Assembly (NCBI RefSeq): GCF_014640075.1
Contig: NZ_BMGG01000005.1
Span: forward strand, 271,551 to 335,550
From: Chelatococcus reniformis
GTDB lineage: Bacteria > Pseudomonadota > Alphaproteobacteria > Rhizobiales > Beijerinckiaceae
DNA: 64,000 nucleotides
Direction: 5' to 3'
The position numbers were made by a program, and so were the translations under genes. Positions 36,885 through 46,027 of the stretch are shown here, one piece after another (position 1 is the stretch's first letter; each line of letters opens with the position of its first letter). The notes under the pieces were generated by a model. That model was not told the DNA's origin. It worked only from the letters and a program-made list of their open reading frames with translations, and did no database searches.

Positions 36885-38110
36885 TGGCCGATCCGGGTTC
36901 ATCCGGCGCGCTGGCCGGTCTGCGCGTCCTCGACCTGACGCTGATGCTGGCCGGCCCCTATGCGGCGATGATGCTCGCCGACCAGGGTGCGGACGTCATC
37001 AAGGTCGAGCCGCTCGAGGGCGATTATGTGCGCAGCGTCGGCCCCTACCATCCCGACGACCGCACGCGTGCCTTCGGCGGCTATTTCCAGAGCGTCAACC
37101 GCAACAAGCAATCGATTGCGCTGAACCTCAAGGAACCCGAGGGGCGCCAGATCCTGCTGGATCTGGCTGCGACCAGCGACGTGCTGATCGAGAACTTCCG
37201 TGCCGGCGTGATGGACCGGCTCGATCTGTCCTACGAGACATTGAGCAAGGCCAACCCCCGCCTCGTCTACGGCGCGGTGCGCGGCTTCGGCGATCATCGC
37301 ACGGGCGAAAGCCCCTACGTCTCCTGGCCGGCTTACGACGTCGTGGCTCAAGCCATGGGCGGCCTCATGGGCATCACCGGGGCCGACGACGGCACGGTGG
37401 CCAAGGTCGGCCCCGGCGTCGGTGACATCGTGCCGGCGATGTTCTGCGCATTCGGCGTCCTGGCGGCCGTCTACCGGGCTAGGGAGACCGGGCGGGGTCA
37501 ATTCGTCGACGTGTCGATGGTCGACAGCGTGCTCGCGCTGTGCGAGCGCATCGTCTACCAGCACTCCTACCAGGGAAAGATCGCGGGGCCGGAAGGGCAC
37601 CGTCATCCCTTCCTCACCCCCTTCGGCATCGTTCCCTGCAAGGACGGCTACGTCACGCTGGCCTGCCACACGGATCTGTTCTGGAGCCGCTTCTGCGCGC
37701 TGATCGGACGACCGGAGTGCGCGACCGATGCCTGCTTCGCCACCGAGGATGCACGGCGCCGCAATGCCGACGGCACCTACGCCATCGTGTCCGAGTTCAC
37801 CACCAGGCATACCAAGCACGAGCTCATGGAGCGCTTGGGGGGAAAGGTGCCGCTCGGGCCGGTCTACGACGTCGCCGAGATCCGGGCCGACGATCACTTC
37901 GCCGCCCGCAGAATGATCGTCGAGCTGCCGCATCCCGGCTGCAGCGAGCCGCTCGCGATCGCCGGCGTCCCCGTCCACATGACCGAGACGCCCGGCGGGG
38001 TTTGGAAACGCGCGCCCATGCTCTCGGAGCATGCCGAGACGGTGCTGGATTCGATCGGCCTGGGCGGCGAGCGGCTCGAGGACCTGAGGTCCCGCGGCAT
38101 CGTCGGCTAA
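36884..38110 (+). CDS. CaiB/BaiF (class III) CoA-transferase
   Basis: A 408-residue CoA-transferase of the formyl-CoA transferase fold. Diagnostic regions: LRVLDLTLMLAGPYAAMMLA, DQGADVIKVEPLEGDYVRSV, NRNKQSIALNLKEPEGRQIL, the catalytic Asp214 in DVSMVDSVLAL and PFGIVPCKDGYVTLAC. It would move CoA from a donor such as succinyl-CoA to an imported dicarboxylate. Two ATGs are possible (36881 and 36884). The second is 5 bases after GGAGG and shares one base with the preceding stop. Relatives include mesaconyl-CoA C1-C4 transferase and itaconate CoA-transferase. Confidence 0.9.
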   Translation: MADPGSSGALAGLRVLDLTLMLAGPYAAMMLADQGADVIKVEPLEGDYVRSVGPYHPDDRTRAFGGYFQSVNRNKQSIALNLKEPEGRQILLDLAATSDVLIENFRAGVMDRLDLSYETLSKANPRLVYGAVRGFGDHRTGESPYVSWPAYDVVAQAMGGLMGITGADDGTVAKVGPGVGDIVPAMFCAFGVLAAVYRARETGRGQFVDVSMVDSVLALCERIVYQHSYQGKIAGPEGHRHPFLTPFGIVPCKDGYVTLACHTDLFWSRFCALIGRPECATDACFATEDARRRNADGTYAIVSEFTTRHTKHELMERLGGKVPLGPVYDVAEIRADDHFAARRMIVELPHPGCSEPLAIAGVPVHMTETPGGVWKRAPMLSEHAETVLDSIGLGGERLEDLRSRGIVG

Positions 38111-38135
38111 CGCAAACTGTCGGAAAGGCGAGGAT

Positions 38136-39047
38136 ATGACGAGGAAGACGAAGCGGCTGCGCCGGGTCGAGCTGGCGACCCCGGGATCGAGCGAGAAGAT
38201 GATGGCCAAGGCCGCGGCCAGCAAGGCGGACATGGTGTTCCTCGACCTCGAGGATGCCGTTGCGCCCAAGGAAAAAGTTGCGGCACGGCAGAAGATCGTC
38301 GAGGCGCTGAAAGGCCTCGACTGGACTGGCAAGACCCGGTGCGTGCGGATCAACGACCTGCAAACCGAATGGGCCTACGAGGACATCATTCATGTCGTCG
38401 AGCATGCCCACGCGCATCTCGATCTCATCATGATACCCAAGGTCATGCGGGCGACCGACGTCGAGTTCGTCGATACGTTGCTGACGCAGATTGAGAAGAA
38501 GCTGAAGACCGACCGACGCATCGGCCTCGAAGTGTTGATCGAGGAGGTCGACGCGATGATCCATGTGGAGGAGATAGCCAAGGCTTCGTCGCGGCTGGAA
38601 GCGCTGATCTACGGGGTCGGCGACTACTCCGCCTCCCAGGGCATCGATCTGGCGTCGATCGGCGGCCCCAACGGCTACCCCGGCGACATCTGGCACTACG
38701 GGCGCCACAAGATCACCATCGCGGCGCGGTCGGCCGGCATCGATGCGATCGACGGGCCGTTCGGCAACTTCAACGATGCCGAGACCTACAGCGAGGAGTG
38801 CCGGCGGGCGCGGCTGCTCGGCATGGTGGGCAAGTGGGCGATCCATCCGGCGCAGATCGATCCGGCCCTGCAGGCCTTTTCGCCCAAGCAGGCCGACGTC
38901 GACGCGGCCCGTGAAATGATCGCCGCCTACAGCGAGGCCGAACGGCAGGGACTCGGCGCGATCACCTTCAAGGGCGAGATGATCGATGCCGCCACCGTGC
39001 GCATCGTCCGCAACATCGTCGAGAAGGCGGACCTCATCGGCATGTAG
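38136..39047 (+). CDS. HpcH/HpaI (CitE-like) CoA-ester lyase
   Basis: A 303-residue lyase of the citrate lyase beta/malyl-CoA lyase family, TIM-barrel fold, Mg-dependent. Signature: RRVELATPGSSEKMMAKAA at the start, MVFLDLEDAVAPKEK (Mg-binding acid), CVRINDL, LEVLIEEVDAM (second metal acid), IYGVGDYSASQGID and GKWAIHPAQID. It is close in look to malyl-CoA/beta-methylmalyl-CoA and citramalyl-CoA lyases, which cleave the hydrated CoA ester to a 2-oxo acid and an acyl-CoA. That is the last step of the proposed pathway. 25 bases separate it from the CoA-transferase. Confidence 0.9.
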   Translation: MTRKTKRLRRVELATPGSSEKMMAKAAASKADMVFLDLEDAVAPKEKVAARQKIVEALKGLDWTGKTRCVRINDLQTEWAYEDIIHVVEHAHAHLDLIMIPKVMRATDVEFVDTLLTQIEKKLKTDRRIGLEVLIEEVDAMIHVEEIAKASSRLEALIYGVGDYSASQGIDLASIGGPNGYPGDIWHYGRHKITIAARSAGIDAIDGPFGNFNDAETYSEECRRARLLGMVGKWAIHPAQIDPALQAFSPKQADVDAAREMIAAYSEAERQGLGAITFKGEMIDAATVRIVRNIVEKADLIGM

Positions 39048-39120
39048 GCGGCAGTCCGGACGGCCGCGGAAAGTCAAGAGAAGCGGTCTCGAATACATAA
39101 CGAATACACGGGAGGGGAAC

Positions 39121-40344
39121 ATGACCGGGATGAAATTTTCGCAGACGTGCGACCGCGACCGGCGGGTGGGCGGGTACGGCTTGCATGTCGCCGCCGCCAT
39201 CGTCGCGCTCGCGGCAGCGTCCGGCGCGGCCCAGGCTCAGGAATGCCAGGTCAAGCTCGGCGCCATGGGGCCCATGTCCGGGGGGGCCGCGGCGTGGGGG
39301 CTGGCGCTGCGCCAGGGCGTCGAGTTTGTCGCCGCCCAGGCCAATGCGGACGGCGGCGTTCAGGTCGGCGACCGCAAGTGCCGCGTCTCGGTGATGTCCT
39401 ACGACAGCAAGTACAGCGCCGAGGGCGCGGCGTCGGCCGCCAACTCCATGGCCAGCGACAACATCAAGCTGATCATCGGGCCGGTCGGCTCGCCCGAGGC
39501 GACCGGAGCCAAGCCCGTCGCGCAACGCAACGGCCAGATCACCTTCAACAGCTCCTACGCCAAGGACGCTATCGGGCCGGAGACGCCGCTGGCCTTCCAT
39601 CAACTGGCCGGGCCGGCGCAATGGGCACCGAAGATCGTAGCGGCGGCGAAACAGAAGTTCGGCATCAAGTCGGTCGTGGTCGTCGCGCCCAACGACCAGG
39701 GCGGCACCGACGTCGCATCGGTCAATGCCAAGGCCTACGAGGCCGACGGCATCCGCACCAAGCAGGAATACTACCAGCGGGGGACGACCAACTTCGCCCC
39801 CCTGGTCACGCGCATCATGAACGAGAACCCGGACGCGGTGGACACCGCCTCGTCGCCGCCGGCGGACGGCGCCACCATGGTGAAGCAGCTGCTCGAGGCC
39901 GGCTACGGCGGGGTGTTCGGACGCCTGGGCGGGCCGGGCACGCTCGAGATCATCAAGGCTGCCGGCGGGGTCAAGGAGCTCAAGAATTTCTACTGGCTGG
40001 AGCTCGTTCCCACAGAGGACGAAAAGATCGTCGCGCTGCAGAAAGACTTCAAGACGGTCATGAAGGCGGACGCGCCGAATAACACCTTGTTGTACACGGC
40101 AGCCGCCGCGGCGCGCATGGTCTTGAAGGCGGTCACCGCCGCCGGGACGGCCGACGATGCGCCGGCGGTGGCGAAGGCGCTGCACAACCTGGAGCCGGTG
40201 GACCCCTACCTCGGCAAGGGCACCTGGAAGGGCAAGGCCGCCTTCGGAATTCAGCAGGAGCTGGTGTTTCCCGTCGGGCTCGGGCTGATCGTCGACGGCA
40301 AGTCGCTCGGCGTGACGGCGGTGGATCTGGCCGACAGCAAGTAG
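39121..40344 (+). CDS. Liv-type ABC transporter substrate-binding protein
   Basis: A 407-residue periplasmic binding protein of the branched-chain amino acid (LivJ/LivK) family. Signal peptide ends near AAQAQ (about residue 40). Mature part: ECQVKLGAMGPMSGGAAAWG, SYDSKYSAEGAASAANSMAS, IKLIIGPVGSPEATGAKPVA and FGIKSVVVVAPNDQGG. The ATG at 39121 has GGGAGGGG just upstream. In catabolic clusters this family often binds aromatic or dicarboxylic acids rather than amino acids, and the position directly after the CoA-pathway genes supports import of the pathway substrate. A second ATG at 39130 is less likely. Confidence 0.93.
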   Translation: MTGMKFSQTCDRDRRVGGYGLHVAAAIVALAAASGAAQAQECQVKLGAMGPMSGGAAAWGLALRQGVEFVAAQANADGGVQVGDRKCRVSVMSYDSKYSAEGAASAANSMASDNIKLIIGPVGSPEATGAKPVAQRNGQITFNSSYAKDAIGPETPLAFHQLAGPAQWAPKIVAAAKQKFGIKSVVVVAPNDQGGTDVASVNAKAYEADGIRTKQEYYQRGTTNFAPLVTRIMNENPDAVDTASSPPADGATMVKQLLEAGYGGVFGRLGGPGTLEIIKAAGGVKELKNFYWLELVPTEDEKIVALQKDFKTVMKADAPNNTLLYTAAAAARMVLKAVTAAGTADDAPAVAKALHNLEPVDPYLGKGTWKGKAAFGIQQELVFPVGLGLIVDGKSLGVTAVDLADSK

Positions 40345-40371
40345 GCAGGGTGCGAGCTGCGGAGCGTGCAT

Positions 40372-41238
40372 ATGGATGGCCTCGTCACCACGGCGATCAT
40401 CGGGCTGAGTCTTGGCGTCGAATACGCCTTGCTCAGTCTCGGGTTTACGCTGATCTTCGGAATTCTCGGCGTGATCAACTTCGCGCATGGCGGCTTCTAC
40501 ATGATCGGGGGCTACGCGGCCTATGCCGCGGTGCACTTCGCCGGCATGCCGTTCCCAGCCGCCGTGGCGACGGCAATGCTGGTGACGGCCCTGCTGGGCT
40601 ACGTGTGCGAGCTGCTGCTGATCGATCGCTATGTCAGCGATCACCTGACGCCGATGATGATCACGCTCGGGCTCTACCTGATCATCTCGACGGCGCTGAT
40701 CGTCGTGTTCGGTCCCGAACCGGCGGACTTCTCGTTTCCCATTCGCGGCTCGCTGCGATCAGGGGGAATCTACATCACCTATGCCAATCTGATCGTGCTT
40801 CTCGTCTGCGCCACGGTCATCGCCGCGGTCTATCTGCTGATGTATCGAACCGACTTCGGGCTGGCCCTGCGTGCCATGGCCGACAACCGTGAGGTGGCAA
40901 CGGCGCTGGGCATGCGGCCCGCCCAATACTTTCCGCTCGCTTTCGGCCTGGCCACGGGGCTTGCCGGGCTCACCGGGGCGCTCGTCACGCCGACGCTCAC
41001 GCTGTCTCCGTTTCTCGGCGACTCGATTCTCGGCATGTCGTTCCTGATCGTCATCCTGGGCGGTCTCGGCAGCCTCGGCGGCGCGGTGATCGCATCGTTC
41101 ATCGTCGGCATCGTCGAGGCCTACTCCCGGGTCTATCTCGGCGGTTCGAAGGGCGCTCTGGCGCTGTTCGTGGTGGTTCTCATCATCCTGGTGGTGCGGC
41201 CAAACGGGCTGATGGGCCGTATCGGCAGGCCGGCTTGA
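40372..41238 (+). CDS. Liv-type ABC transporter permease (LivH family)
   Basis: A 288-residue membrane protein with about eight helices. It starts GLVTTAIIGLSLGVEYALLS and has the LivH motif GFTLIFGILGVINFAHGGFY. The coupling segment RAMADNREVATALGMRP and a final FVVVLIILVVRPNGLMG are typical. GGAG at 40361 lies 7 bases before the ATG at 40372. A GTG at 40366 is less fitting. The stop nearly touches the livM-like start. Confidence 0.93.
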   Translation: MDGLVTTAIIGLSLGVEYALLSLGFTLIFGILGVINFAHGGFYMIGGYAAYAAVHFAGMPFPAAVATAMLVTALLGYVCELLLIDRYVSDHLTPMMITLGLYLIISTALIVVFGPEPADFSFPIRGSLRSGGIYITYANLIVLLVCATVIAAVYLLMYRTDFGLALRAMADNREVATALGMRPAQYFPLAFGLATGLAGLTGALVTPTLTLSPFLGDSILGMSFLIVILGGLGSLGGAVIASFIVGIVEAYSRVYLGGSKGALALFVVVLIILVVRPNGLMGRIGRPA

Positions 41239-41240
41239 CC

Positions 41241-42233
41241 ATGCGCAACATGCTTCGCACCATCGCGTTCACGGACTGGCTGAGCATCGCCATCCTGCTC
41301 GCATTCGCCATCGTTCCGTTTCTCACGGGCGATTTCTTCACCCTGTCGCTCACCAATCAGATCCTGATCGCCGTCACCGCGGCGCTCAGCGTGCACATCA
41401 TGCTGCGCATGGATCTGCTGTCCTTCGCGGTGCCCGCCTTCATGGCCATCGGCGGCTATGCGGCGGCGATGACGGCCCAGGCCGGCGCCACCAACCTCGT
41501 CGTCCTGCTTGCGGTGAGCTTCGCGTCGGCGGCGATCGTCGCTCTGCCGCTCGGCGCGCTGGTCTTGCGCTTACGCGGTGTCTACTTCGTGCTGGTGACC
41601 TTTATCTTCACCGAGATACTACAGCTCTTGATCTTCGAGACGCCGGGGCTGACCGGCGGCTCCAACGGCATCCCTCGCATCCCGGCTCCGACCCTCGGGC
41701 CGCTCGTTCTCAACACCAATCATCTGATCGTCCTGGTCAGCATCTGCGTGGCGGTGATCGCCACCGTCGTCACCATGGGCTTGACGCGCCGCTATGGTCA
41801 GGAGTTCGCCTCGATCGAGGAAAACGAGACGCTGGCGCAGAGCCTCGGCCTCGTGGCCTGGCACTACCGCACGATCGGCTTCGTCGTCGCGGGCGGCATC
41901 GCCGGAATGGCGGGCTTTGCACTGGTCAATCTGCTGCTGACGGCGCACCCGACCTCGTTCACGTCGATGTCCTCGGTCTTCTACATCGCCTACGTGCTGA
42001 TCGGCGGGCGCCGCACCATCCTGGGGGCCGTCGTCGGCAGCTGCCTGCTGGTCTGGGCGACCAAAGTGTTCAGCAGCCACGGCGAGTATTCGGCCGGCTT
42101 CTTCGGCCTGCTCCTGATCATCGTGGTCACCGCCGCGCCAAACGGCCTGGTCGGCCTCGCCCAACACCTGCTGGGGCGCGTCAAGCCGCGCAGCGCCAGC
42201 CCGAGGCCGGAGGTCGCCGATGCCCACGTCTGA
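41241..42233 (+). CDS. Liv-type ABC transporter permease (LivM family)
   Basis: A 330-residue membrane protein with about ten helices. Characteristic stretches are ALSVHIMLRMDLLSFAVPAF, LRLRGVYFVLVTFIFTEILQ, the ETPGLTGGSNGIPRIP loop and the coupling segment IEENETLAQSLGLVAWHYRT. It starts 2 bases after livH and overlaps the livG start by 14 bases. Together with LivH it forms the channel of the importer. Confidence 0.92.
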   Translation: MRNMLRTIAFTDWLSIAILLAFAIVPFLTGDFFTLSLTNQILIAVTAALSVHIMLRMDLLSFAVPAFMAIGGYAAAMTAQAGATNLVVLLAVSFASAAIVALPLGALVLRLRGVYFVLVTFIFTEILQLLIFETPGLTGGSNGIPRIPAPTLGPLVLNTNHLIVLVSICVAVIATVVTMGLTRRYGQEFASIEENETLAQSLGLVAWHYRTIGFVVAGGIAGMAGFALVNLLLTAHPTSFTSMSSVFYIAYVLIGGRRTILGAVVGSCLLVWATKVFSSHGEYSAGFFGLLLIIVVTAAPNGLVGLAQHLLGRVKPRSASPRPEVADAHV

Positions 42234-43032
42234 CAGGAGCCGGCCGGGCGGCGGGCGGCAGGACCGCAACGTGCTCGCCGTCTGCGACATGGCGAAGGCG
42301 TTCGGCGGCCTCAAGGTGTTCAACGGCATATCGTTCCGCATCGAGCCGGGCGAGGTGCTGGGGGTGATCGGCCCGAACGGCGCCGGCAAGACGACGCTCA
42401 TCAACGTCATCTGCGGCATGCTCAGGCCCAGCTCCGGCACGATCCAGTTCGACGGCGGCAATATCGGCGGCCGGAGCTTTCATGCGGTCAGCCGCCTCGG
42501 CATCGTGCGCAGCTTCCAGCAGACCATCACGTTTCGCACGGCTTCGGTCCGCGAGAACCTCACGCGCGCCATCAGGTTCAGCGGCAGCGGCGGTGTCGCC
42601 TGGGCGCAGATCGGTGAGCTGCTGGACGCGTTTGGCCTCGGCCCCATGCTCGACGAGCCGAGCGACAGCCTGCCCTACGGCAGCCAGAAGATTCTCGGGC
42701 TGCTGATGGCCTACGCCGCGAACCCCAAGATGCTGCTGCTCGACGAGCCGGCAGCGGGGCTCGAATCCCGCGAGCGCACACGGATCGATCGTCTGGTGCT
42801 GCATGCGCGTGAGCACCTCGGCTGCGGCATTCTCATCGTCGAGCACGACATGGATCTGATCCGCAGGCTGTGCCCGCGCCTCATTGTCCTCGAGGCCGGC
42901 GGGGTGCTGGCGCAGGGCGCGCCGGAGGAGGTGCTGGCGCGCTCCGACGTCATTCAAGCCTATCTCGGGCAGAGCGAAGACGAAGCCGATCGGGATGCGG
43001 CGACGCGGAGGACGGCACGTGCTGCGCATTGA
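42220..43032 (+). CDS. Liv-type ABC transporter ATP-binding protein (LivG family)
   Basis: A 270-residue ATPase: Walker A GPNGAGKTT, Q-loop RSFQQTITF, a signature motif reading LPYGSQKILGLL instead of LSGGQ (the usual LivG form), Walker B MLLLDEPAAGLES and switch His in IVEHDMDLI. GGAGG lies 6 bases before the ATG. It overlaps livM upstream and livF downstream, consistent with one coupled five-gene unit. Confidence 0.92.
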   Translation: MPTSDRSRPGGGRQDRNVLAVCDMAKAFGGLKVFNGISFRIEPGEVLGVIGPNGAGKTTLINVICGMLRPSSGTIQFDGGNIGGRSFHAVSRLGIVRSFQQTITFRTASVRENLTRAIRFSGSGGVAWAQIGELLDAFGLGPMLDEPSDSLPYGSQKILGLLMAYAANPKMLLLDEPAAGLESRERTRIDRLVLHAREHLGCGILIVEHDMDLIRRLCPRLIVLEAGGVLAQGAPEEVLARSDVIQAYLGQSEDEADRDAATRRTARAAH

Positions 43033-43711
43033 CAATCTGTGTGTCCGCTACGGCGGCATCGTCGCCGTTCGCGACGTGTCGCTCGAGGTGCATGCCTCGG
43101 AGACGGTGTTGCTGGTGGGGGCCAACGGCGCCGGCAAATCCAGTCTGATCAACGCCGTGATCGGCATGGTGCCGGCGGCCGCCGGCACCATCGCCTTCGA
43201 GGGCAGAAGCCTCGACAATGTGGCCTGCGCCATGCGCGCCCGCGCCGGTATCGGCTATTCGCCCGAGGGGCGGCGCGTGTTTCCCTCTCTTTCGGTGCGG
43301 GAGAACGTGCTCGCCGGGGCCATCGGCGCCGGGATCGCCGACAAGCGCGAGCGCTACGACTGGCTGTGCGGTGCGTTTCCGCTGCTGGCCGAGCGCGCTC
43401 GCCAGCCGGCCGGGCAACTGAGCGGCGGCCAGCAGCAGATCGTCGCGTTGGCACGCGCCATGAGCGCCTTTCCCAAGCTGCTGCTGCTCGATGAGCCGTT
43501 CCTGGGGTTGGCCCCGGTATGGATCGACCGCATCAGCGATGCCGTCCGCCAGATGCAGGGCCGGGGCACCACCATCCTGATGACGGAGCAGATGGCGCGC
43601 CCGGCGCTGCGGCTGGCGGACCGGGCCTACGTCATGCGCGGCGGCGAGATCAGGCGAAGCGGCTCGGCCGACGAGATCCGCGCCGCCGCTCTCGCCGACG
43701 AATATCTCTAG
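43019..43711 (+). CDS. Liv-type ABC transporter ATP-binding protein (LivF family)
   Basis: A 230-residue ATPase starting MLRIDNLCVRYGGIVAVRDV. Walker A GANGAGKSS, GIGYSPEGRRVFPSLSVREN (LivF Q-loop region), signature LSGGQQQIVALARAM, Walker B LLLLDEPFLGLAP and a switch position reading MTEQ, as usual in LivF. The start is GTG at 43019, 7 bases after GGAGG and inside the livG 3-prime end. The frame is open further upstream but the family N-terminus is here. The stop touches a palindromic repeat (copy B). Confidence 0.92.
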   Translation: MLRIDNLCVRYGGIVAVRDVSLEVHASETVLLVGANGAGKSSLINAVIGMVPAAAGTIAFEGRSLDNVACAMRARAGIGYSPEGRRVFPSLSVRENVLAGAIGAGIADKRERYDWLCGAFPLLAERARQPAGQLSGGQQQIVALARAMSAFPKLLLLDEPFLGLAPVWIDRISDAVRQMQGRGTTILMTEQMARPALRLADRAYVMRGGEIRRSGSADEIRAAALADEYL

Positions 43712-43806
43712 AGCGCTTTCGAGCGAAGTGGACGCCGGTGCGCGTGAAGAAAGCGCGACAAATCAAATAGATAGAGCGTTTCTGCGATTCAAGGAAACGC
43801 GAAACG
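43709..43806 (+). repeat. Dispersed palindromic intergenic repeat, copy B
   Basis: Second copy of the unit seen at 20353-20456, in the opposite orientation. The stem GCGCTTTC (43713-43720) with GAAAGCGC (43749-43756) encloses a 28-base loop. Compared with copy A, one stem base pair changes from T-A to C-G on both arms, so pairing is kept. It fills the livF/MmgE gap inside the gene train and may act as an RNA processing or attenuation point. Confidence 0.8.
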
Positions 43807-43822
43807 ATCGAGGAGGACGCCC

Positions 43823-45196
43823 GTGAGCGACGGACCGACAAGCCGACTGGGCCGCTTTGCGGCCTCGGGCGGCAACTTGATGACACGACCGGCGGCCGAC
43901 AAGGCGGCCTTCTGCCTGCTCGATGCGATCGGGCTTGCGGCGCTCGCCACCGACGAGCCGACGACCGTGGCGACCCGGTCGGTCATGGCCGAGCTACCGG
44001 CAGCCGTCGCGCCGGCTTCGCGGGTCTGGAACGACGGTGCCCGCGTCGCCGCGGCCGACGCCGTGCTCGCCAATGCCGTCGCGACCCATGCCCAGTTCCA
44101 CGACGACTCCGACAACGCCTCGTGGACGCATCCCGGATCGTTCGTCATCCCGGTTGCGGTGACCGGCGCGGAGCTGATCGATGCGGCGCTGCCGCAGGTC
44201 CTGACGGCGATCGCCATCGGCTATGGCGCCGTGGAGTGGCTCGGCGCCCGAGAGCGCGTCGCGCGGGCCCTCATCGAGCGCGGCATCCGCACCAGCCCGA
44301 CCTTGGGTACGGTCGCCGCCGCGGCCGCGGGCGCCGCCATCCTGGGTCTCGACGAAGGGCAGGCGACGAGCGCGATCGGCATCGCCTCGAGCATCACGGG
44401 TGGCGTGCTGGAGCCGGTGGGCGCGGGGTCGGACGAATGGCGCTTGCAGAACGGCCATGCCGCCCGCGGCGGCCTCCTGGCTGCCCAGCTCGCGCAAAAG
44501 GGGGTCAAGGGCGCGCCGGCCGGCCTGGAGGGGCCGAAGGGTCTGCTGCGGTCGTTGGCCGGCTTGCAGAGCGAGCCGCCGGAATGGGCCAGCCCACCTC
44601 GTCTCGACGCCATCTGCGACACCTGCGCCAAGCCTTGGGCGACCCTGGGCGACAACATGTCCGCGGTCATCGCCGCCAGCGTGCTCCGCAAGGACATCGC
44701 CGACGTCGGCGCCATTCGCCGGGTCGAGGTGAAGATCTGGCGTCATTACGCAGAGTACCCCGGGACCGCCTACACCGGGCCGTTCGAGCGGGTGGCTCAG
44801 GCAATTGCCAGCATGACCTTCTCGACGGCGGCCATGCTCGTCTACGGCGAGCTCGAGTACGACAAGCCGCAGCACCACCGGCAGGATCCAGACATCTTGA
44901 GGCTGGTACCGCTGATCGAGATCGTTCCGGACGACGACGGGGGGCCTTACGACGCGACCGTGACGGTCGAGCTGGCCGACGGGCGCCGCCTCAGCCGGGA
45001 CGCATCTGACGCACCGCGCACGCTGCTGTTCCATGACCGGTCGACCAGCGCGGCGCTGATCGCCCGGCGCATGGACGCAGCCGGGCGTCCGGCCGGCCTC
45101 GGCCTTCGCCTGGCCGAAGCCGCGTTCGATGCCGCCGACGGTAAGCGGCAGCTGCCGCTGCGATCTTTTCTCGACCTGGTCACGACGCAAAACTGA
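43823..45196 (+). CDS. MmgE/PrpD family protein, second copy
   Basis: A 457-residue MmgE/PrpD-family protein, distinct from the copy at 33378. Recognisable regions: AAFCLLDAIGLAALATDEPT, ADAVLANAVATHAQFHDDSD (in place of the more usual SHALDFDD), HPGSFVIPVAVTGAELID, GTVAAAAAGAAILGLDEGQA and LQNGHAARGGLLAAQLAQKG. The acidic and basic positions around HDDSD and the AARGG loop suggest a family active site, but the core differs from copy 1, so a different substrate or reaction is likely. The GTG start has AGGAGG 6 bases upstream. The next gene, an SDR, starts 11 bases later. Confidence 0.82.
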   Translation: MSDGPTSRLGRFAASGGNLMTRPAADKAAFCLLDAIGLAALATDEPTTVATRSVMAELPAAVAPASRVWNDGARVAAADAVLANAVATHAQFHDDSDNASWTHPGSFVIPVAVTGAELIDAALPQVLTAIAIGYGAVEWLGARERVARALIERGIRTSPTLGTVAAAAAGAAILGLDEGQATSAIGIASSITGGVLEPVGAGSDEWRLQNGHAARGGLLAAQLAQKGVKGAPAGLEGPKGLLRSLAGLQSEPPEWASPPRLDAICDTCAKPWATLGDNMSAVIAASVLRKDIADVGAIRRVEVKIWRHYAEYPGTAYTGPFERVAQAIASMTFSTAAMLVYGELEYDKPQHHRQDPDILRLVPLIEIVPDDDGGPYDATVTVELADGRRLSRDASDAPRTLLFHDRSTSAALIARRMDAAGRPAGLGLRLAEAAFDAADGKRQLPLRSFLDLVTTQN

Positions 45197-45207
45197 GAGG
45201 TGACACC

Positions 45208-46017
45208 ATGGATCTGGGGCTCTCCGGCAAGACCGGACTGGTGACCGGCGGCAGCAAGGGCATCGGCCTCGAAACGGCACGGCTGCTGGCGCGCGAAGGG
45301 GTCGACGTGGTCATCGCCGCGCGGCGGCCGGACGCGCTGCGAGAGGCTGCCGCGGACATCGCGGCGACGACCGGCCGCCAGGTGCGGACTTTGCCGTTCG
45401 ACGTAACCAAGCTGGACGACATCGAGCGTTTGCCCGACTTCATTCGCCGGGAACTCGGCCACATCGACCTGCTCGTGAACAACGCGGGCACGGGCATCTA
45501 CAAGCCCTTCCTCGAGGTTACGGACGACGAGTTGCTGCACGGCATGGCGATCAATTTCTTCGCCCAGTTCAGAATATGCCAGCGCGTCGTGCCGCTGATG
45601 AAGGAGATCGGCGGCGGCTCGATCGTCAACGTCAGCGGCGCCACCGGCATTCGCGTGACGAGCGCGCCGATGCTGTCGTCGTGCACGGGGCCGGCCAAGT
45701 CGGCGGAGATCCGGTTCTCGAAGGTTCTGGCGAGCGAGCTGGCGCCCTTCAAGATCCGCGTCAACTGCGTCGTGCCGGGCTACGTCTACACGCCCGAGCG
45801 CTACGCGCTGTGGGAGCGCGACATCGTCAAGCGTCAGCTGTCGGCGGAGGAGGCCGAGACGGAGCGGCTGAGCTGGACCAGCAACCAGGGCATGCTCGAC
45901 ACGCACTGGGGCACGCCGGAGGAATTGGCCAATCTCATCGCCTTCGCCCTCTCCGGCGCGGCAGGCTACGTCAACGGCGCCGTCCTCGTGGCCGACAATG
46001 CCATGGACAAGTCCTGA
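45208..46017 (+). CDS. Short-chain dehydrogenase/reductase-family protein lacking catalytic Tyr
   Basis: A 269-residue SDR-fold protein with an intact cofactor site (TGGSKGIG at 13-20) and the LVNNAG motif. The active-site Ser143 (NVSGATG) and Lys164 are present, but the position four before the Lys is Thr160 (TGPAK) where SDRs have Tyr. Standard hydride-transfer catalysis is therefore doubtful. It may be a binding or altered-chemistry member, as some SDRs without Tyr exist. The C-terminal WGTPEELANLIAFALSGAAG is typical. Lies between MmgE/PrpD copy 2 and a quinone oxidoreductase with tight spacing (11 and 10 bases). Confidence 0.85.
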   Translation: MDLGLSGKTGLVTGGSKGIGLETARLLAREGVDVVIAARRPDALREAAADIAATTGRQVRTLPFDVTKLDDIERLPDFIRRELGHIDLLVNNAGTGIYKPFLEVTDDELLHGMAINFFAQFRICQRVVPLMKEIGGGSIVNVSGATGIRVTSAPMLSSCTGPAKSAEIRFSKVLASELAPFKIRVNCVVPGYVYTPERYALWERDIVKRQLSAEEAETERLSWTSNQGMLDTHWGTPEELANLIAFALSGAAGYVNGAVLVADNAMDKS

Positions 46018-46027
46018 GGAGGCGCTC

